Notes: generated from the sequence alone by a model not told the origin. Positions 27,682 through 36,375 are shown, counted from the stretch's first letter. The stretch: 64,000 bases of DNA from CALRWV02 sp943371965 (GCA_943371965.1 CALRWV020000002.1:186001-250000); one strand, 5' to 3'. Program-made: numbers and translations.

Positions 27682-28980
27682 TTAATTTTTCAATCCAACC
27701 CGTTCAAAAATATAATCCACATTGCGGATACTTTTTTTCAGGTCGAACATGGTTTCAATATCCGTTTTTGAAAAATGTTTCATAATATCTTCATCTGCCA
27801 GAACATATTCAATAAAAGGTTTCCGGGTTTCCCAGGTTTTCATTGCATTTCTCTGAACCATCAGATAGGAATTTTCGCGTGAAAGTCCTTTGTTGGTCAA
27901 TGCTATAAGCAAAGTTTGAGAAAATGTCAGCCCATTGGTTATGTCAATGTTTTTTTGCATGTTTTCCGGATAAACAATCAGATTTTCAAGCAAATCGTTC
28001 ATCAGAAACAGCATATAATTCAAACCGATGGTTGAATCAGGAATAACAATCCGCTCTACTGATGAATGGGAAATATCGCGTTCATGCCACAAAGCCACAT
28101 TTTCCATGGTTGCCAGTGCATTTCCGCGGAGAATTCTAGCCAAACCGCAAATCCGTTCAGAAACGATAGGATTCCGTTTGTGCGGCATTGCTGAAGAACC
28201 TTTTTGTCCTTTTGAGAAAAACTCTTCAGCTTCCAAAGATTCTGTTTTCTGAAGATGACGGATTTCGGTAGCAAATTTTTCAAGGGATGCGCCGATAACC
28301 GCCAATGTATTCATATATTCAGCATGACGGTCGCGCTGAATAATTTGTGTGGAAACGGGAGCAGGTTTCAATCCCAATTTCGCACAGACAAATTCTTCAA
28401 CTTTTGGCGAAAGATGTTCGAAAGTTCCAACTGCTCCGGAAATTTTCCCGACAGAAATGGTTTCAATTGCATGTTGTAGGCGGACAATATTCCTTCTTGT
28501 TTCATCAAACCACAACGCCAGTTTCAAGCCAAATGTAACCGGTTCAGCATGAATTCCGTGTGTCCGTCCAATTTGAAGCGTGTATTTGAACTCCTTTGCA
28601 CGTTTTGCCAGAATGGATTCGAGTTTTTTCAAATCCTTCATCAGCAATTCACCGGCTTCCTTCATCTGAACTGAAAGTCCGGTATCCAAAATATCTGAAG
28701 ACGTCATTCCCTGATGAACAAAACGGGAATCTTCACCAATGTAACTGTTCATATTGGTAAGAAATGCGATAACGTCATGCTTTACTGTTTTTTCTATTTC
28801 AAGGGCAGTTTCAGCATGAAAATTTGCTTTTTCTCGGATATTCTTTGCTGCGGATTTTGGGATTTCACCCATTTCAGCACGGGCTTCACAGGCAAGAATT
28901 TCAATTTCCATCCATTTACGGAATTTGTTTTCGGTTGACCAGATTTCGCCCATTTCCGGACGTGTGTAACGATCTATCAT
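27682..28980 (-). CDS. purB: Adenylosuccinate lyase
   Basis: Catalyses two fumarate-releasing steps in purine synthesis. N-terminal MIDRYTRPEMGEIWS, catalytic His region QIGRTHGIHAEPVTFG, and the fumarase-superfamily signature GSSAMPHKRNPIVSE are all present. 432 aa is normal. Just upstream of purC on the same strand, so the two act in consecutive steps, although a REP-like element separates them. Confidence 0.97.
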   Translation of the reverse strand: MIDRYTRPEMGEIWSTENKFRKWMEIEILACEARAEMGEIPKSAAKNIREKANFHAETALEIEKTVKHDVIAFLTNMNSYIGEDSRFVHQGMTSSDILDTGLSVQMKEAGELLMKDLKKLESILAKRAKEFKYTLQIGRTHGIHAEPVTFGLKLALWFDETRRNIVRLQHAIETISVGKISGAVGTFEHLSPKVEEFVCAKLGLKPAPVSTQIIQRDRHAEYMNTLAVIGASLEKFATEIRHLQKTESLEAEEFFSKGQKGSSAMPHKRNPIVSERICGLARILRGNALATMENVALWHERDISHSSVERIVIPDSTIGLNYMLFLMNDLLENLIVYPENMQKNIDITNGLTFSQTLLIALTNKGLSRENSYLMVQRNAMKTWETRKPFIEYVLADEDIMKHFSKTDIETMFDLKKSIRNVDYIFERVGLKN

Positions 28981-28995
28981 TTAGTTCCTTTTTTG

Positions 28996-29077
28996 TTGAT
29001 ACCCTCATCCAAACCTTCTCCCACAAGGAGAAGGAACAAAAATTTCTTTTCCTTTTGGGACAGGATTAAGGAGAGGG
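28996..29077. repeat. Intergenic inverted-repeat element, CCTCTCCC type, copy 2
   Basis: Terminal arms ACCCTC ... GAGGGT enclose a hairpin ACCTTCTCCC / GGAGAAGG and a GGATTAAGGAGAGG segment complementary to the left arm of the copy at 26799. It ends exactly at the stop of the PhnA-like gene, as copy 1 does at purC. Confidence 0.7.
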
Positions 29078-29419
29078 TTACACCTTTTTTACAAATTCAG
29101 ATTTCAACTGCATTGCACCGAAACCGTCAATTCTGCAATCAATATTATGATCGCCTTCAACCAATTTTATGTTTTTGACTTTCGTCCCAACTTTAAGTGA
29201 AGAAGATGATCCTTTAACTTTCAAATCTTTTACAATTGAAACAGAATCGCCGTCTTTCAAAATTGCACCAAAAGCATCTTTAACCGTCAAACCAGTTTCT
29301 TCAGATTCAGTTTTATTGCTTTTTGACCATTCATTACCGCATTCCGGACACACAAATTGGCTGCCATCATCGTAAGTCAGTTCTGATTTGCATGTCGGGC
29401 AGTTTGGTAAATTGCTCAA
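29078..29419 (-). CDS. PhnA/YjdM-family zinc-ribbon protein
   Basis: An N-terminal zinc ribbon (CPTCKSELTYDDGSQFVCPEC, two CxxC knuckles) is followed by the PhnA beta domain (VKDAFGAILKDGDSVSIVKDLKVKG) and ending GFGAMQLKSEFVKKV. 113 aa. Despite the historic name the family has no proven role in phosphonate use. It overlaps the stop of the HtrA-like gene by 4 nt, so the two are coupled. Confidence 0.9.
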   Translation of the reverse strand: MSNLPNCPTCKSELTYDDGSQFVCPECGNEWSKSNKTESEETGLTVKDAFGAILKDGDSVSIVKDLKVKGSSSSLKVGTKVKNIKLVEGDHNIDCRIDGFGAMQLKSEFVKKV

Positions 29420-30591
29420 TTGTCTTTTCTTTCAAGTACCACGGTTTTTTTCATCTTTTTACCATCACGGATAAATTCAATATCAAGTTTATCGCCCGGT
29501 CTTGAATCCTGCTGAAAAATCAGCATTTCCTGATTTGATTTCACATCTATATCATTGATTCTGGTAATAACATCGGAAGGCAGCATTCCTGCTTTTTCAG
29601 CAGGACTTCCTTTTTCAATTTCAACAACCAAAACTCCTGATTCTTCTTTCAAACCGAAATATTTTGCAACATTCGGATCCAAAGTTTGAGTCTTTAAACC
29701 TGACCAGAAACTGCGGTCAACTTTACCGTATTTTTTCAGCTCTTCGGCAATTTCATGGGCACGGTTGATTGGAATTGCGAAACCCAACCCGATACTTCCC
29801 TGATTGTATTGGCTTCCGGTATAAATAAAACTGTTGATGCCCAAAACTTCACCCAAAGCATTTACCAGCGGACCACCTGAATTTCCTGAATTGATGGCAG
29901 CATCGGTTTGAATCATTCCACGGTAAACCCGGTTTTCCATAGGCTGAAAATTCATTCCAACATTTGAAATAACTCCGACAGTAACGGTTGGTTTGTCATT
30001 GATTTCAAAAAGTCCGTAAGGGTTTCCAAGTGCGATAACCCATTCGCCAATCAGAACGTCATCTGAATTTCCGAGAGGAATAAAAGGCAGATTTTCATCG
30101 TCAATCTTGATTAAAGCGATATCGGAAACGTAATCTCCGCCAATCAGTTTGGCGTCATATTTTTTTCCGTTTGTCATGGTAATAATAATTTTTGAGGCAT
30201 TTCCGGCAACGTGGAAATTTGTCAAAATATAACCATCGGCAGAAATCAAAAATCCTGAACCCAGTCCCTTAACTTCCTGTTTGTAGGTTCTTTTGTCAAA
30301 ATATTGATTAAAAAACGGATCATTTCGAAAGAATTGTGAAAATGGATCTGCGTATTCACGGATTTCAGTCACGTTAATTCCAACTACTGCCGGACTTGTT
30401 TTGGAAACAGCTTCGGTAATTGCATTTCTTCTTCCTGAAGAAATTTTGGAATTTACGGAATCAATATTCTGAAATGAGGAAATTTGGGAAGTTGGTTTCG
30501 AACTCTGATTCGGTTGATCTGATGAAGGTGAAAAACATGAAATCAGGTTGAGAAGAAAACCAAAAATGAGCAACATAATCGCGCCTTTCAT
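29416..30591 (-). CDS. HtrA/DegP-type serine protease, lipoprotein-anchored
   Basis: Lipobox LISC (Cys19) predicts an envelope anchor. The S1C protease domain has His in ILTNFHVAGNA, Asp in SDIALIKIDDE and Ser in AAINSGNSGGPLVNALG. One C-terminal PDZ domain (EESGVLVVEIEKGSPAEKAG) follows; DegP has two, so this is the DegS-like single-PDZ layout. Likely periplasmic quality control. The 4-nt overlap with the PhnA-like gene is unusual. Confidence 0.93.
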   Translation of the reverse strand: MKGAIMLLIFGFLLNLISCFSPSSDQPNQSSKPTSQISSFQNIDSVNSKISSGRRNAITEAVSKTSPAVVGINVTEIREYADPFSQFFRNDPFFNQYFDKRTYKQEVKGLGSGFLISADGYILTNFHVAGNASKIIITMTNGKKYDAKLIGGDYVSDIALIKIDDENLPFIPLGNSDDVLIGEWVIALGNPYGLFEINDKPTVTVGVISNVGMNFQPMENRVYRGMIQTDAAINSGNSGGPLVNALGEVLGINSFIYTGSQYNQGSIGLGFAIPINRAHEIAEELKKYGKVDRSFWSGLKTQTLDPNVAKYFGLKEESGVLVVEIEKGSPAEKAGMLPSDVITRINDIDVKSNQEMLIFQQDSRPGDKLDIEFIRDGKKMKKTVVLERKDN

Positions 30592-30618
30592 TGTTTTGTT
30601 CCTGTGAGTTTTAAGTTT

Positions 30619-30648
30619 TTGAACTGACTTCTTTTAAAGTCAGTTCAA
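30619..30648 (-). terminator. Hairpin downstream of transaldolase
   Basis: A perfect 12-bp stem TTGAACTGACTT / AAGTCAGTTCAA with a 6-nt loop lies 30 nt after the transaldolase stop and before the HtrA gene. No long T-run follows on the minus strand, so termination efficiency is uncertain. Confidence 0.55.
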
Positions 30649-30677
30649 TGAAACGGAAAGCCCCAACCTACGGATTG

Positions 30678-31322
30678 TTACTTATTCTTGTTCCAGTCTG
30701 CAAGGAATTTCTCAAGACCGATATCAGTTAATGGATGATGAACCAGCATTTCAAAGACTTTGAATGGCATGGTGGAAACATCAGCACCGATCAGACCGGC
30801 TTCAATGATATGCAATGGATGACGGATTGAAGCAACCAGAACTTCAGTTTCATATCCGTAATTGTCGTAAATGCGGACAATTTGTTCGATTAAATCCATT
30901 CCGTTATGTGAAATATCATCCAAACGTCCAACAAAAGGAGAGATAAAAGATGCACCGGCTTTTGCAGCCAACAGAGCTTGTGCAGCTGAAAAACACAAAG
31001 TTACGTTAACCATTGTTCCGTTATCGGAAAGTGCTTTACACGCTTTCAATCCATCTTTAGTTAATGGCAATTTGATGGCAATATTATCGGCAATTTTCAA
31101 AAGTGATTCTGCTTCTTTCAACATTCCAACCAAATCAACCGAAATTACTTCAGCAGAAACAGGACCTTCAACCAATTTACAGATTGCTGCATAATGTGCA
31201 TTTACATCCTTGATTCCTTCTTTAGCCATTAAAGAAGGATTGGTTGTAACACCATCCAAAATTCCTAAACTTGCAGCTTCTTTAATTTCAGAAAGACTGG
31301 CTGTATCGATAAAAAATTTCAT
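30678..31322 (-). CDS. Transaldolase (short TalB/FSA-like form)
   Basis: About 214 aa, the small subfamily that includes fructose-6-phosphate aldolase. MKFFIDTASLSEIKEAASLG starts the protein, with AGGAG upstream; TTNPSLMAKEG, the Schiff-base Lys in NIAIKLPLTKDGLKA, and FVGRLDD are seen. It acts in the non-oxidative pentose phosphate pathway or as an aldolase; the sequence does not separate the two. A longer frame upstream adds 24 residues with no support. Confidence 0.92.
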   Translation of the reverse strand: MKFFIDTASLSEIKEAASLGILDGVTTNPSLMAKEGIKDVNAHYAAICKLVEGPVSAEVISVDLVGMLKEAESLLKIADNIAIKLPLTKDGLKACKALSDNGTMVNVTLCFSAAQALLAAKAGASFISPFVGRLDDISHNGMDLIEQIVRIYDNYGYETEVLVASIRHPLHIIEAGLIGADVSTMPFKVFEMLVHHPLTDIGLEKFLADWNKNK

Positions 31323-31447
31323 ATTGGACTCCTGATTGGAATTGCAATCTTTCTGTTCTGATTGCGGATATTTGGATTGGTAGACTAAAATCACAATCCT
31401 GTGGATTGTTTTACAAAAATCGAAAACTGTGTTTCGTGAATAAAAAC

Positions 31448-31551
31448 CCGAAGTAAGCGACCCTACAACACCCAGTTTCGTAACCTACCGTTGCTTCCTT
31501 CCGGACCTGGCGGAGTTCGGTATGATTCCGTCGCATAGGACTTACTTCAGG
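31448..31551 (-). ncRNA. ffs: Signal recognition particle RNA (4.5S-type)
   Basis: The minus strand carries the invariant SRP core CAGGTCCGGAAGGAAGCA (31509-31492), whose GGAA tetraloop and flanking asymmetric loop bind Ffh. The ends are closed by a perfect 8-bp stem GAAGTAAG (31450-31457) / CTTACTTC (31541-31548). About 100 nt, with no Alu domain, so the short Gram-negative type. A TTG-N20-TACCTTTG promoter lies just upstream. Confidence 0.95.
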
Positions 31552-31567
31552 AAATTTCAAAGAACGG

Positions 31568-31598
31568 CAAAGGTAATATTCAGCCGGAACAGTTACAA
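31568..31598 (-). promoter_or_regulatory. Bacteroidota-type promoter of the SRP RNA
   Basis: On the minus strand TTG (31598-31596), 20 nt, then TACCTTTG (31575-31568). This matches the Bacteroidota sigma consensus TTTG-N19/20-TAnnTTTG. Initiation would fall roughly 10 nt before the SRP RNA closing stem. Confidence 0.7.
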
Positions 31599-31602
31599 CG
31601 AA

Positions 31603-31654
31603 AAATCGGATTAATATCAACCTGATTTCACAGTTTTTGATATTAATCCGTTTT
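31603..31654 (-). terminator. Terminator of the desaturase gene
   Basis: A perfect 14-bp stem CGGATTAATATCAA / TTGATATTAATCCG with a 16-nt loop. Read on the minus strand it is followed by ATTTTTCG, 22 nt past the desaturase stop. On the plus strand TTTT follows too, so it could work both ways. Confidence 0.7.
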
Positions 31655-31676
31655 AAAAAGACGGAATTTAAGCGGG

Positions 31677-32798
31677 TTAAGCTATTTGCTGCTTGAAGGT
31701 TGAAAAGTCTTCACCTTTTCCCAAATGCCATAACATTTTAGCATGATTGGAAAGTGCTTCCCTGAAAGTACGGTATTCATTGTAGGGAATTCCGTATTCC
31801 TTTGTTGTTTGCTTCACAATTTTGGAAATGTTTTTGTAGTGAATATGACAGATATGTGGAAATAGATGATGTTCAATCTGAAAATTCAATCCACCAACGA
31901 ACCAGGAAAACAATTTACTTTTTGGTGCGAAATTGGAAGTATTCAGCAACTGATGGACTGCCCAGTTATTTTCCATTTGTCCGTTGTCATTCGGAAGTGC
32001 ATAATCAGACGTGGTAAGAACGTGAGCTGAATTGAAAATACAGGCCAAAGTCAAACCGGTAACGAAATGCATGGCAAAAAATCCGATAAAAATCTGAAGA
32101 AAAGACAGATCAAGCATATAATAAGGAAGCCATAGAAACAGGAAGGCATACACTATTTTTGAAAGGAAAAGCTCAGCAATCATCAAGGTGAAAGTAAGTG
32201 TGTTGCCTTTGATGTGACCCAATTTTCTGTAACGGAAAATCTGCGGAATATCTTTCCACAAAAACCAGTTAATGGTAAGCAATCCGTACAAAAACCAGGC
32301 GTAAACAATCTGCAAACGGTGAACTTTCAGTCTTTTCTGATTTGGAGAAAATCTCATCAACTGACCTGAATTAATGTCTTCATCCATTCCTTCAACATTT
32401 GTATATGTGTGGTGAAGAATGTTGTGTTGAATTTTCCAGTTGACAGAACTTCCGCCAACAAAATTGAGAAGGTAACCCAAAAATCCGTTAACTATAGGGT
32501 ATTTGGAATAAGAACCGTGATTGGCATCGTGCATAATCGACATTCCAATGCCGGATTTACCGATGCTCATAATCATCCAGAACATAAGCATGATCCAAAA
32601 TCCCTGAAAATAACCTGAGACCATCAAAATGAATGGAACAAAATAAAGGGCAAGCATAACTGTTGTCTTGCTTACCATTGCAGGATTTGCATATTTTGAA
32701 ATGTGTTTGTCTTCGAAGTATGAATTTACTCTTGTCCGTAAAGTTGTAAAAAACTCATTGTGAACATGATTTGAAAATTTAACTGCTGGATGGTTCAT
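31677..32798 (-). CDS. Membrane fatty acid desaturase
   Basis: Di-iron desaturase with the three histidine boxes HDANHGS (HDxxH), HNILHHTY (HxxHH) and QIEHHLFPH (QxxHH), separated by paired TM segments. The QxxHH third box is typical of front-end or linoleoyl-CoA (delta-6 type) desaturases. ATG at 32798 is preferred, with AGGG upstream; a GTG 21 bases earlier is possible. About 373 aa. It likely sets membrane fluidity; the electron donor is not evident (no cyt b5 domain). Confidence 0.92.
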   Translation of the reverse strand: MNHPAVKFSNHVHNEFFTTLRTRVNSYFEDKHISKYANPAMVSKTTVMLALYFVPFILMVSGYFQGFWIMLMFWMIMSIGKSGIGMSIMHDANHGSYSKYPIVNGFLGYLLNFVGGSSVNWKIQHNILHHTYTNVEGMDEDINSGQLMRFSPNQKRLKVHRLQIVYAWFLYGLLTINWFLWKDIPQIFRYRKLGHIKGNTLTFTLMIAELFLSKIVYAFLFLWLPYYMLDLSFLQIFIGFFAMHFVTGLTLACIFNSAHVLTTSDYALPNDNGQMENNWAVHQLLNTSNFAPKSKLFSWFVGGLNFQIEHHLFPHICHIHYKNISKIVKQTTKEYGIPYNEYRTFREALSNHAKMLWHLGKGEDFSTFKQQIA

Positions 32799-33169
32799 AA
32801 CTTTTTTCCCTGCTTCCACGATTAATTAAGTCCTTAGTCTATGAATCGCTTAAGATTTGGAGTAATATCAATCTGAGATGATAGTTGCTGTATTTGCCCC
32901 AAATCACAAAATAACCATTATTTCGCACTTTTCCGCATTTTTCTGGAAACATTAATGTCTTTAAGGGGAAAATTACCCTAAGTTAATCTCCAGAAATTAT
33001 TAAGCAATTGACTGCCATATTTATAAGTTGACAAATCAGATTTCCGAGTTTATTTCAGTTTCCAGGATTTTATTATGAAAAAATTGATTCTATGGACTGT
33101 CGAGTGTTTTTTAAGTATTATCGCACCTTTCTAATCAGAATCAAATTTAAATTTCCGAAAGGACTTCAT
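32799..33169. other. Intergenic region with a possible 19-codon leader ORF
   Basis: No long gene is seen. An ATG at 33075 with AGGA upstream opens a 19-codon frame (MKKLILWTVECFLSIIAPF, stop TAA ending 33134) shortly before the permease GTG start; it may be a leader peptide or chance. An AT-rich stretch with TTGACA lies near 33030. No tRNA or repeat was recognised. Confidence 0.3.
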
Positions 33170-34657
33170 GTGCTAAAGTCTCTCTTCCGCAAAAAAGACA
33201 TTTCAGAACAACTTGCCGATCTCGATAAACAAGAACACAAACTTTCAAAACGCTTAAACTGGATTGACTTAACTGCACTTGGAATTGGGGCTGTTATCGG
33301 TACCGGAATTTTTGTTTTGACCGGTACAGCAGCTGCAGGTAGTGAAACTCATTTGGGTGCTGGTCCAGCATTGACTTTAAGCTTCATTATTACTGGTTTT
33401 GCCTGTGCTTTGGCAGCTTTATGTTATGCCGAGTTTGCTTCAATGATGCCGATTTCCGGTTCTGCCTACACTTACAGTTATGCTGCTTTCGGTGAAGTAA
33501 TTGCCTGGATAATGGGCTGGTGTCTGGTACTTGAATATGCAATCGGAAATATCGCCGTTTCGATAGGGTGGAGTGGTTATTTTGCCGATTTGCTCCGTGG
33601 ATTCAATCTTCACATTCCCGGTTGGCTTTCAACTGACTATGTAACGGCTGCGACCCGTTTTGATTATGGTACAACAATACCAATATTGGATACTGCTCCT
33701 CATATTTTCGGACTTCCTTTTGTCATCAACCTTCCTGCGATGATGATCAACTTTCTGATTACCATTGTTCTGATTTATGGAATCAAAGAATCGTCATGGA
33801 TCAATATTGTATTTGTCGGTTTGAAACTTGTTATGGTTGGACTTTTCATTTTTGTCGGATTCAGTTATGTGAAACCCGAATATTGGGGACATGATTGGGC
33901 AACCTTCGCACCGAATGGTTTTCCGGGAGTGATGACCGGTGCCGCTTTGATCTTTTTTGCCTACATCGGTTTTGATGCCATTTCAACTGCCGCAGAAGAA
34001 ACCATCAATCCAAAACGGGATATGCCGAGAGGAATTTTTGCATCGTTAATTGTGATCACCATTCTATATATTGCTGTTACCATGATTCTGACCGGAATTG
34101 TTGATTATAAAACTCTAAACGTTCCTGAGCCAGTTTCATTTGCTTTACGTGCCGTTGGCGAAAATACAGTTGCAGGTTTTATTTCAGCCGGTGCTGTTAT
34201 TTCGATGACATCAGTTCTGTTCGTTTTTGCTCTGGGACAACCACGGATTTTCTTTTCCATGTCACGTGATGGACTGCTTCCTCCAATCATGGGAAAAATT
34301 CATCCGAAATATAAAACTCCACACGTTTCTACCATTATCACCGGTTTATTTGTCGGTATCGTCAGCGGTTTTATGGATATTGGTCAGGCAGCAGAATTAA
34401 CCAATATCGGTACGTTGTTCGCTTTCATTCTTGTAAGTTTGGGAGTGCTGGTTAAACGCTACACCGAACCGAATCTGGAACGCCCGTTCAAAACACCTTT
34501 TGTCCATGTTGTAGCAATAAGTTCGGCATTAATTTCAGGATATATTGCTTACAATCTTCCACCGGTTACCTGGCACATGTTCTGGATTTGGTTGGTTATC
34601 GGGTTGGCAATTTATTTTTCTTACGGCTACAGAAAAAGTAAATTGAGAGCAAAGTGA
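33170..34657 (+). CDS. APC-superfamily amino acid permease (cationic amino acid transporter-like)
   Basis: Twelve or so TM segments. The first carries the substrate-contacting unwound motif GIGAVIGTGIFVLTG, and the AFFAYIGFDAISTAAEE-type segment of YfnA/CAT transporters is seen as FFAYIGFDAISTAAEETINP. I favour a GTG start (VLKSLFRKKD) because AAAGGA lies six bases upstream; an ATG at 33092 would add 26 aromatic/basic residues unlike the family. The exact amino acid is not determinable. Confidence 0.9.
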   Translation: MLKSLFRKKDISEQLADLDKQEHKLSKRLNWIDLTALGIGAVIGTGIFVLTGTAAAGSETHLGAGPALTLSFIITGFACALAALCYAEFASMMPISGSAYTYSYAAFGEVIAWIMGWCLVLEYAIGNIAVSIGWSGYFADLLRGFNLHIPGWLSTDYVTAATRFDYGTTIPILDTAPHIFGLPFVINLPAMMINFLITIVLIYGIKESSWINIVFVGLKLVMVGLFIFVGFSYVKPEYWGHDWATFAPNGFPGVMTGAALIFFAYIGFDAISTAAEETINPKRDMPRGIFASLIVITILYIAVTMILTGIVDYKTLNVPEPVSFALRAVGENTVAGFISAGAVISMTSVLFVFALGQPRIFFSMSRDGLLPPIMGKIHPKYKTPHVSTIITGLFVGIVSGFMDIGQAAELTNIGTLFAFILVSLGVLVKRYTEPNLERPFKTPFVHVVAISSALISGYIAYNLPPVTWHMFWIWLVIGLAIYFSYGYRKSKLRAK

Positions 34658-34731
34658 TTTTTTTCCACTAAATTTACGAAAAGAACGAAAACTATTATTT
34701 GAGTTTATGTCATTCCCGCTTGATAATGAAA

Positions 34732-34771
34732 TCAATACAAGAGAGGGATTTAAATCCCTCTCTTGTATTGA
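34732..34771. repeat. Perfect 40-bp palindrome downstream of the permease
   Basis: TCAATACAAGAGAGGGATTT is followed directly by its exact reverse complement, with no loop bases. There is no T-run after it. It may terminate transcription, bind a dimeric protein, or be a repeat remnant. It lies 29 nt before the kinase-like gene. Confidence 0.75.
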
Positions 34772-34799
34772 GCGGTTAAAAATTTACTTCTGATTATGT

Positions 34800-35453
34800 A
34801 TGCTGAATTCCATCTTCAAAACTGCCCATTCAGAATATATCATCAAAAAACTTCTCGGTAAAGGAAAATCCGGGCATTCCTATTTGGCAGAAAATGATTC
34901 CGGTAAATTTGTTCTGAAAATCATGCACGATGAACCCGTTGCTTATTACACATTCCATGACAATAAAACCAAACTTGAAATTGGCGCATATGAGCGTCTT
35001 TCAAAGTTGAATCTGAAAATTCCAAAACTTTATGAATTTGATTTTGAACCTCAGTTTCTGGTAAAGGAATTTATTGATGGAACTGTAGCATCTGAATTTA
35101 TTGCTCAGGGAAAAATATCCGATACAATTATGGGTCAGATGTTTGAAATGTCAGAAAAGCTGAAAAACGAAAACATCAACATTGATTATTTTCCGACCAA
35201 TTTTGTTGTTAGAAATAATGAGATTTTTTATACCGATTACGAAACAAATTCTTACATGGAGGAATGGAATTTTCTGAATTGGGGAATTTATTACTGGGCT
35301 AATTCCGAAGGAATGAAACGTTATCTTGAAACTGGCGATTCTGGGGCAATCAACGAATTTCCTGATAAGGGAATTCCACATAAAAGAGCATTCGAAAATC
35401 AGGTAAATCTCTGGAAACAGAAATTTAATTTAACCACGAATTCACATCAATAA
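34800..35453 (+). CDS. Divergent protein-kinase-fold protein
   Basis: Glycine-rich loop LLGKGKSGHSYLAE, VLKIM (ATP-anchoring Lys), an alpha-C-type Glu in KLEIGAYERL, and a hinge LVKEFIDG. The catalytic loop reads INIDYFPTNFVV, lacking the HRD triad but keeping a D-x4-N arrangement, and FYTDYETN takes the DFG place. 217 aa makes it a minimal kinase like RIO/LPS-kinase or aminoglycoside-phosphotransferase relatives. Protein versus small-molecule substrate is undecided. Confidence 0.6.
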   Translation: MLNSIFKTAHSEYIIKKLLGKGKSGHSYLAENDSGKFVLKIMHDEPVAYYTFHDNKTKLEIGAYERLSKLNLKIPKLYEFDFEPQFLVKEFIDGTVASEFIAQGKISDTIMGQMFEMSEKLKNENINIDYFPTNFVVRNNEIFYTDYETNSYMEEWNFLNWGIYYWANSEGMKRYLETGDSGAINEFPDKGIPHKRAFENQVNLWKQKFNLTTNSHQ

Positions 35454-35477
35454 TTACAAATTATTTTAAAGGAAATT

Positions 35478-35882
35478 ATGACACGTCAAAACATTTCATC
35501 AGGTGCAAAGTGGGAACCGGTTGTTGGTTATTCCCGTGCAGTAAAAGTTGGAAACCAGATTCATGTTTCAGGAACAACCGCGACCGGAGAAAACGGTGAA
35601 ATTGTGGGTGAAAATGATGCTTATCTGCAAACTGTCCAAACTATAAAAAACATTGAAAAGGCACTGATAAAAGCAGGTTCCTCCTTGAAAGATGTGGTGA
35701 GAACCCGAATGTATGTTACCAACATTGACCATGATTGGGAATCAGTTGGAAAAGCACATGGCGAGTTTTTTGGCGAAATAAGACCAGCAACATCGATGGT
35801 TGAAGTCAGTAAACTGATCGATTCAAAGATGCTGGTTGAAATTGAAGCTGAAGCAATCACGGAATTAATTAACAATGACTAA
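35478..35882 (+). CDS. RidA-family enamine/imine deaminase
   Basis: 134-aa RidA/YjgF trimer-type protein. Landmarks: YSRAVKVGNQIHVSGTTA, GSSLKDVVRTRMYVTNID (the conserved Arg that binds the carboxylate) and RPATSMVEVSKLIDSKMLVEIEAEA. It would hydrolyse reactive 2-aminoacrylate-type enamines or a related imine. GGAAATT upstream of the ATG. 13 nt before the VOC gene, so probably in one operon. Confidence 0.92.
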   Translation: MTRQNISSGAKWEPVVGYSRAVKVGNQIHVSGTTATGENGEIVGENDAYLQTVQTIKNIEKALIKAGSSLKDVVRTRMYVTNIDHDWESVGKAHGEFFGEIRPATSMVEVSKLIDSKMLVEIEAEAITELINND

Positions 35883-35895
35883 TTAAGAATTACGA

Positions 35896-36285
35896 ATGAA
35901 AATTGAACACGTTGCAATCTGGACGAAAAACTTGGAGAGATTGAATGATTTTTATAAGATCTATTTCAAAGGTGTTTCTGGTGAAAAATATATAAATCCT
36001 GCCAAAAATTTCGAGTCTTATTTTCTGACTTTTGAATCAGGCAGCAGATTGGAATTGATGAAAATGCCGACCGTTCCCGAAACAAAAAATGATCAGATGA
36101 AACAATTTACGGGAATCATTCATTTGGCATTTTCTGCGGGTTCAAAAGAAAAAGTTGATCAGTTGACAGAACAATTAAAACAAGCTGGATTTTCAGTTTT
36201 GGATGGACCGAGAACAACCGGCGACGGATATTATGAGAGTACAGTTTTGGATCCGGATGGAAACAGGATTGAAATTACAGTTTGA
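35896..36285 (+). CDS. VOC/glyoxalase-family protein
   Basis: 129 aa with two beta-alpha-beta-beta-beta modules: MKIEHVAIWTKNLERLNDFY, then GIIHLAFSAGSKEKVDQL and the C-terminal VLDPDGNRIEITV. His5, Glu (SRLELM), His (IIHLAF) and Glu126 are positioned as metal ligands in the family. Lactoylglutathione lyase, fosfomycin-resistance or unknown lyase roles are all possible. It follows RidA on the same strand. Confidence 0.88.
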   Translation: MKIEHVAIWTKNLERLNDFYKIYFKGVSGEKYINPAKNFESYFLTFESGSRLELMKMPTVPETKNDQMKQFTGIIHLAFSAGSKEKVDQLTEQLKQAGFSVLDGPRTTGDGYYESTVLDPDGNRIEITV

Positions 36286-36293
36286 TACATTTT

Positions 36294-36375
36294 AGCCACT
36301 AATTATCACGAATTTAAAACAATTAATAATGTCTTGTTTTTCTTAATTCGAGAAAATTCGTGCTAATTAGTGGTT
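36294..36375. repeat. Inverted-repeat element with 22-nt arms
   Basis: Arm 36294-36315 (AGCCACTAATTATCACGAATTT) and arm 36354-36375 are reverse complements except for two positions, around a 38-nt AT-rich centre. It fills the gap between convergent VOC and dehydrogenase genes, so it may act as a bidirectional terminator. Confidence 0.75.

Noticed and set aside
34660..34731. tRNA gene in gaps such as this one
   Set aside because: I scanned the intergenic gaps for cloverleaf arms and a GTTCGA T-loop and saw none; a dedicated covariance search could still find one.
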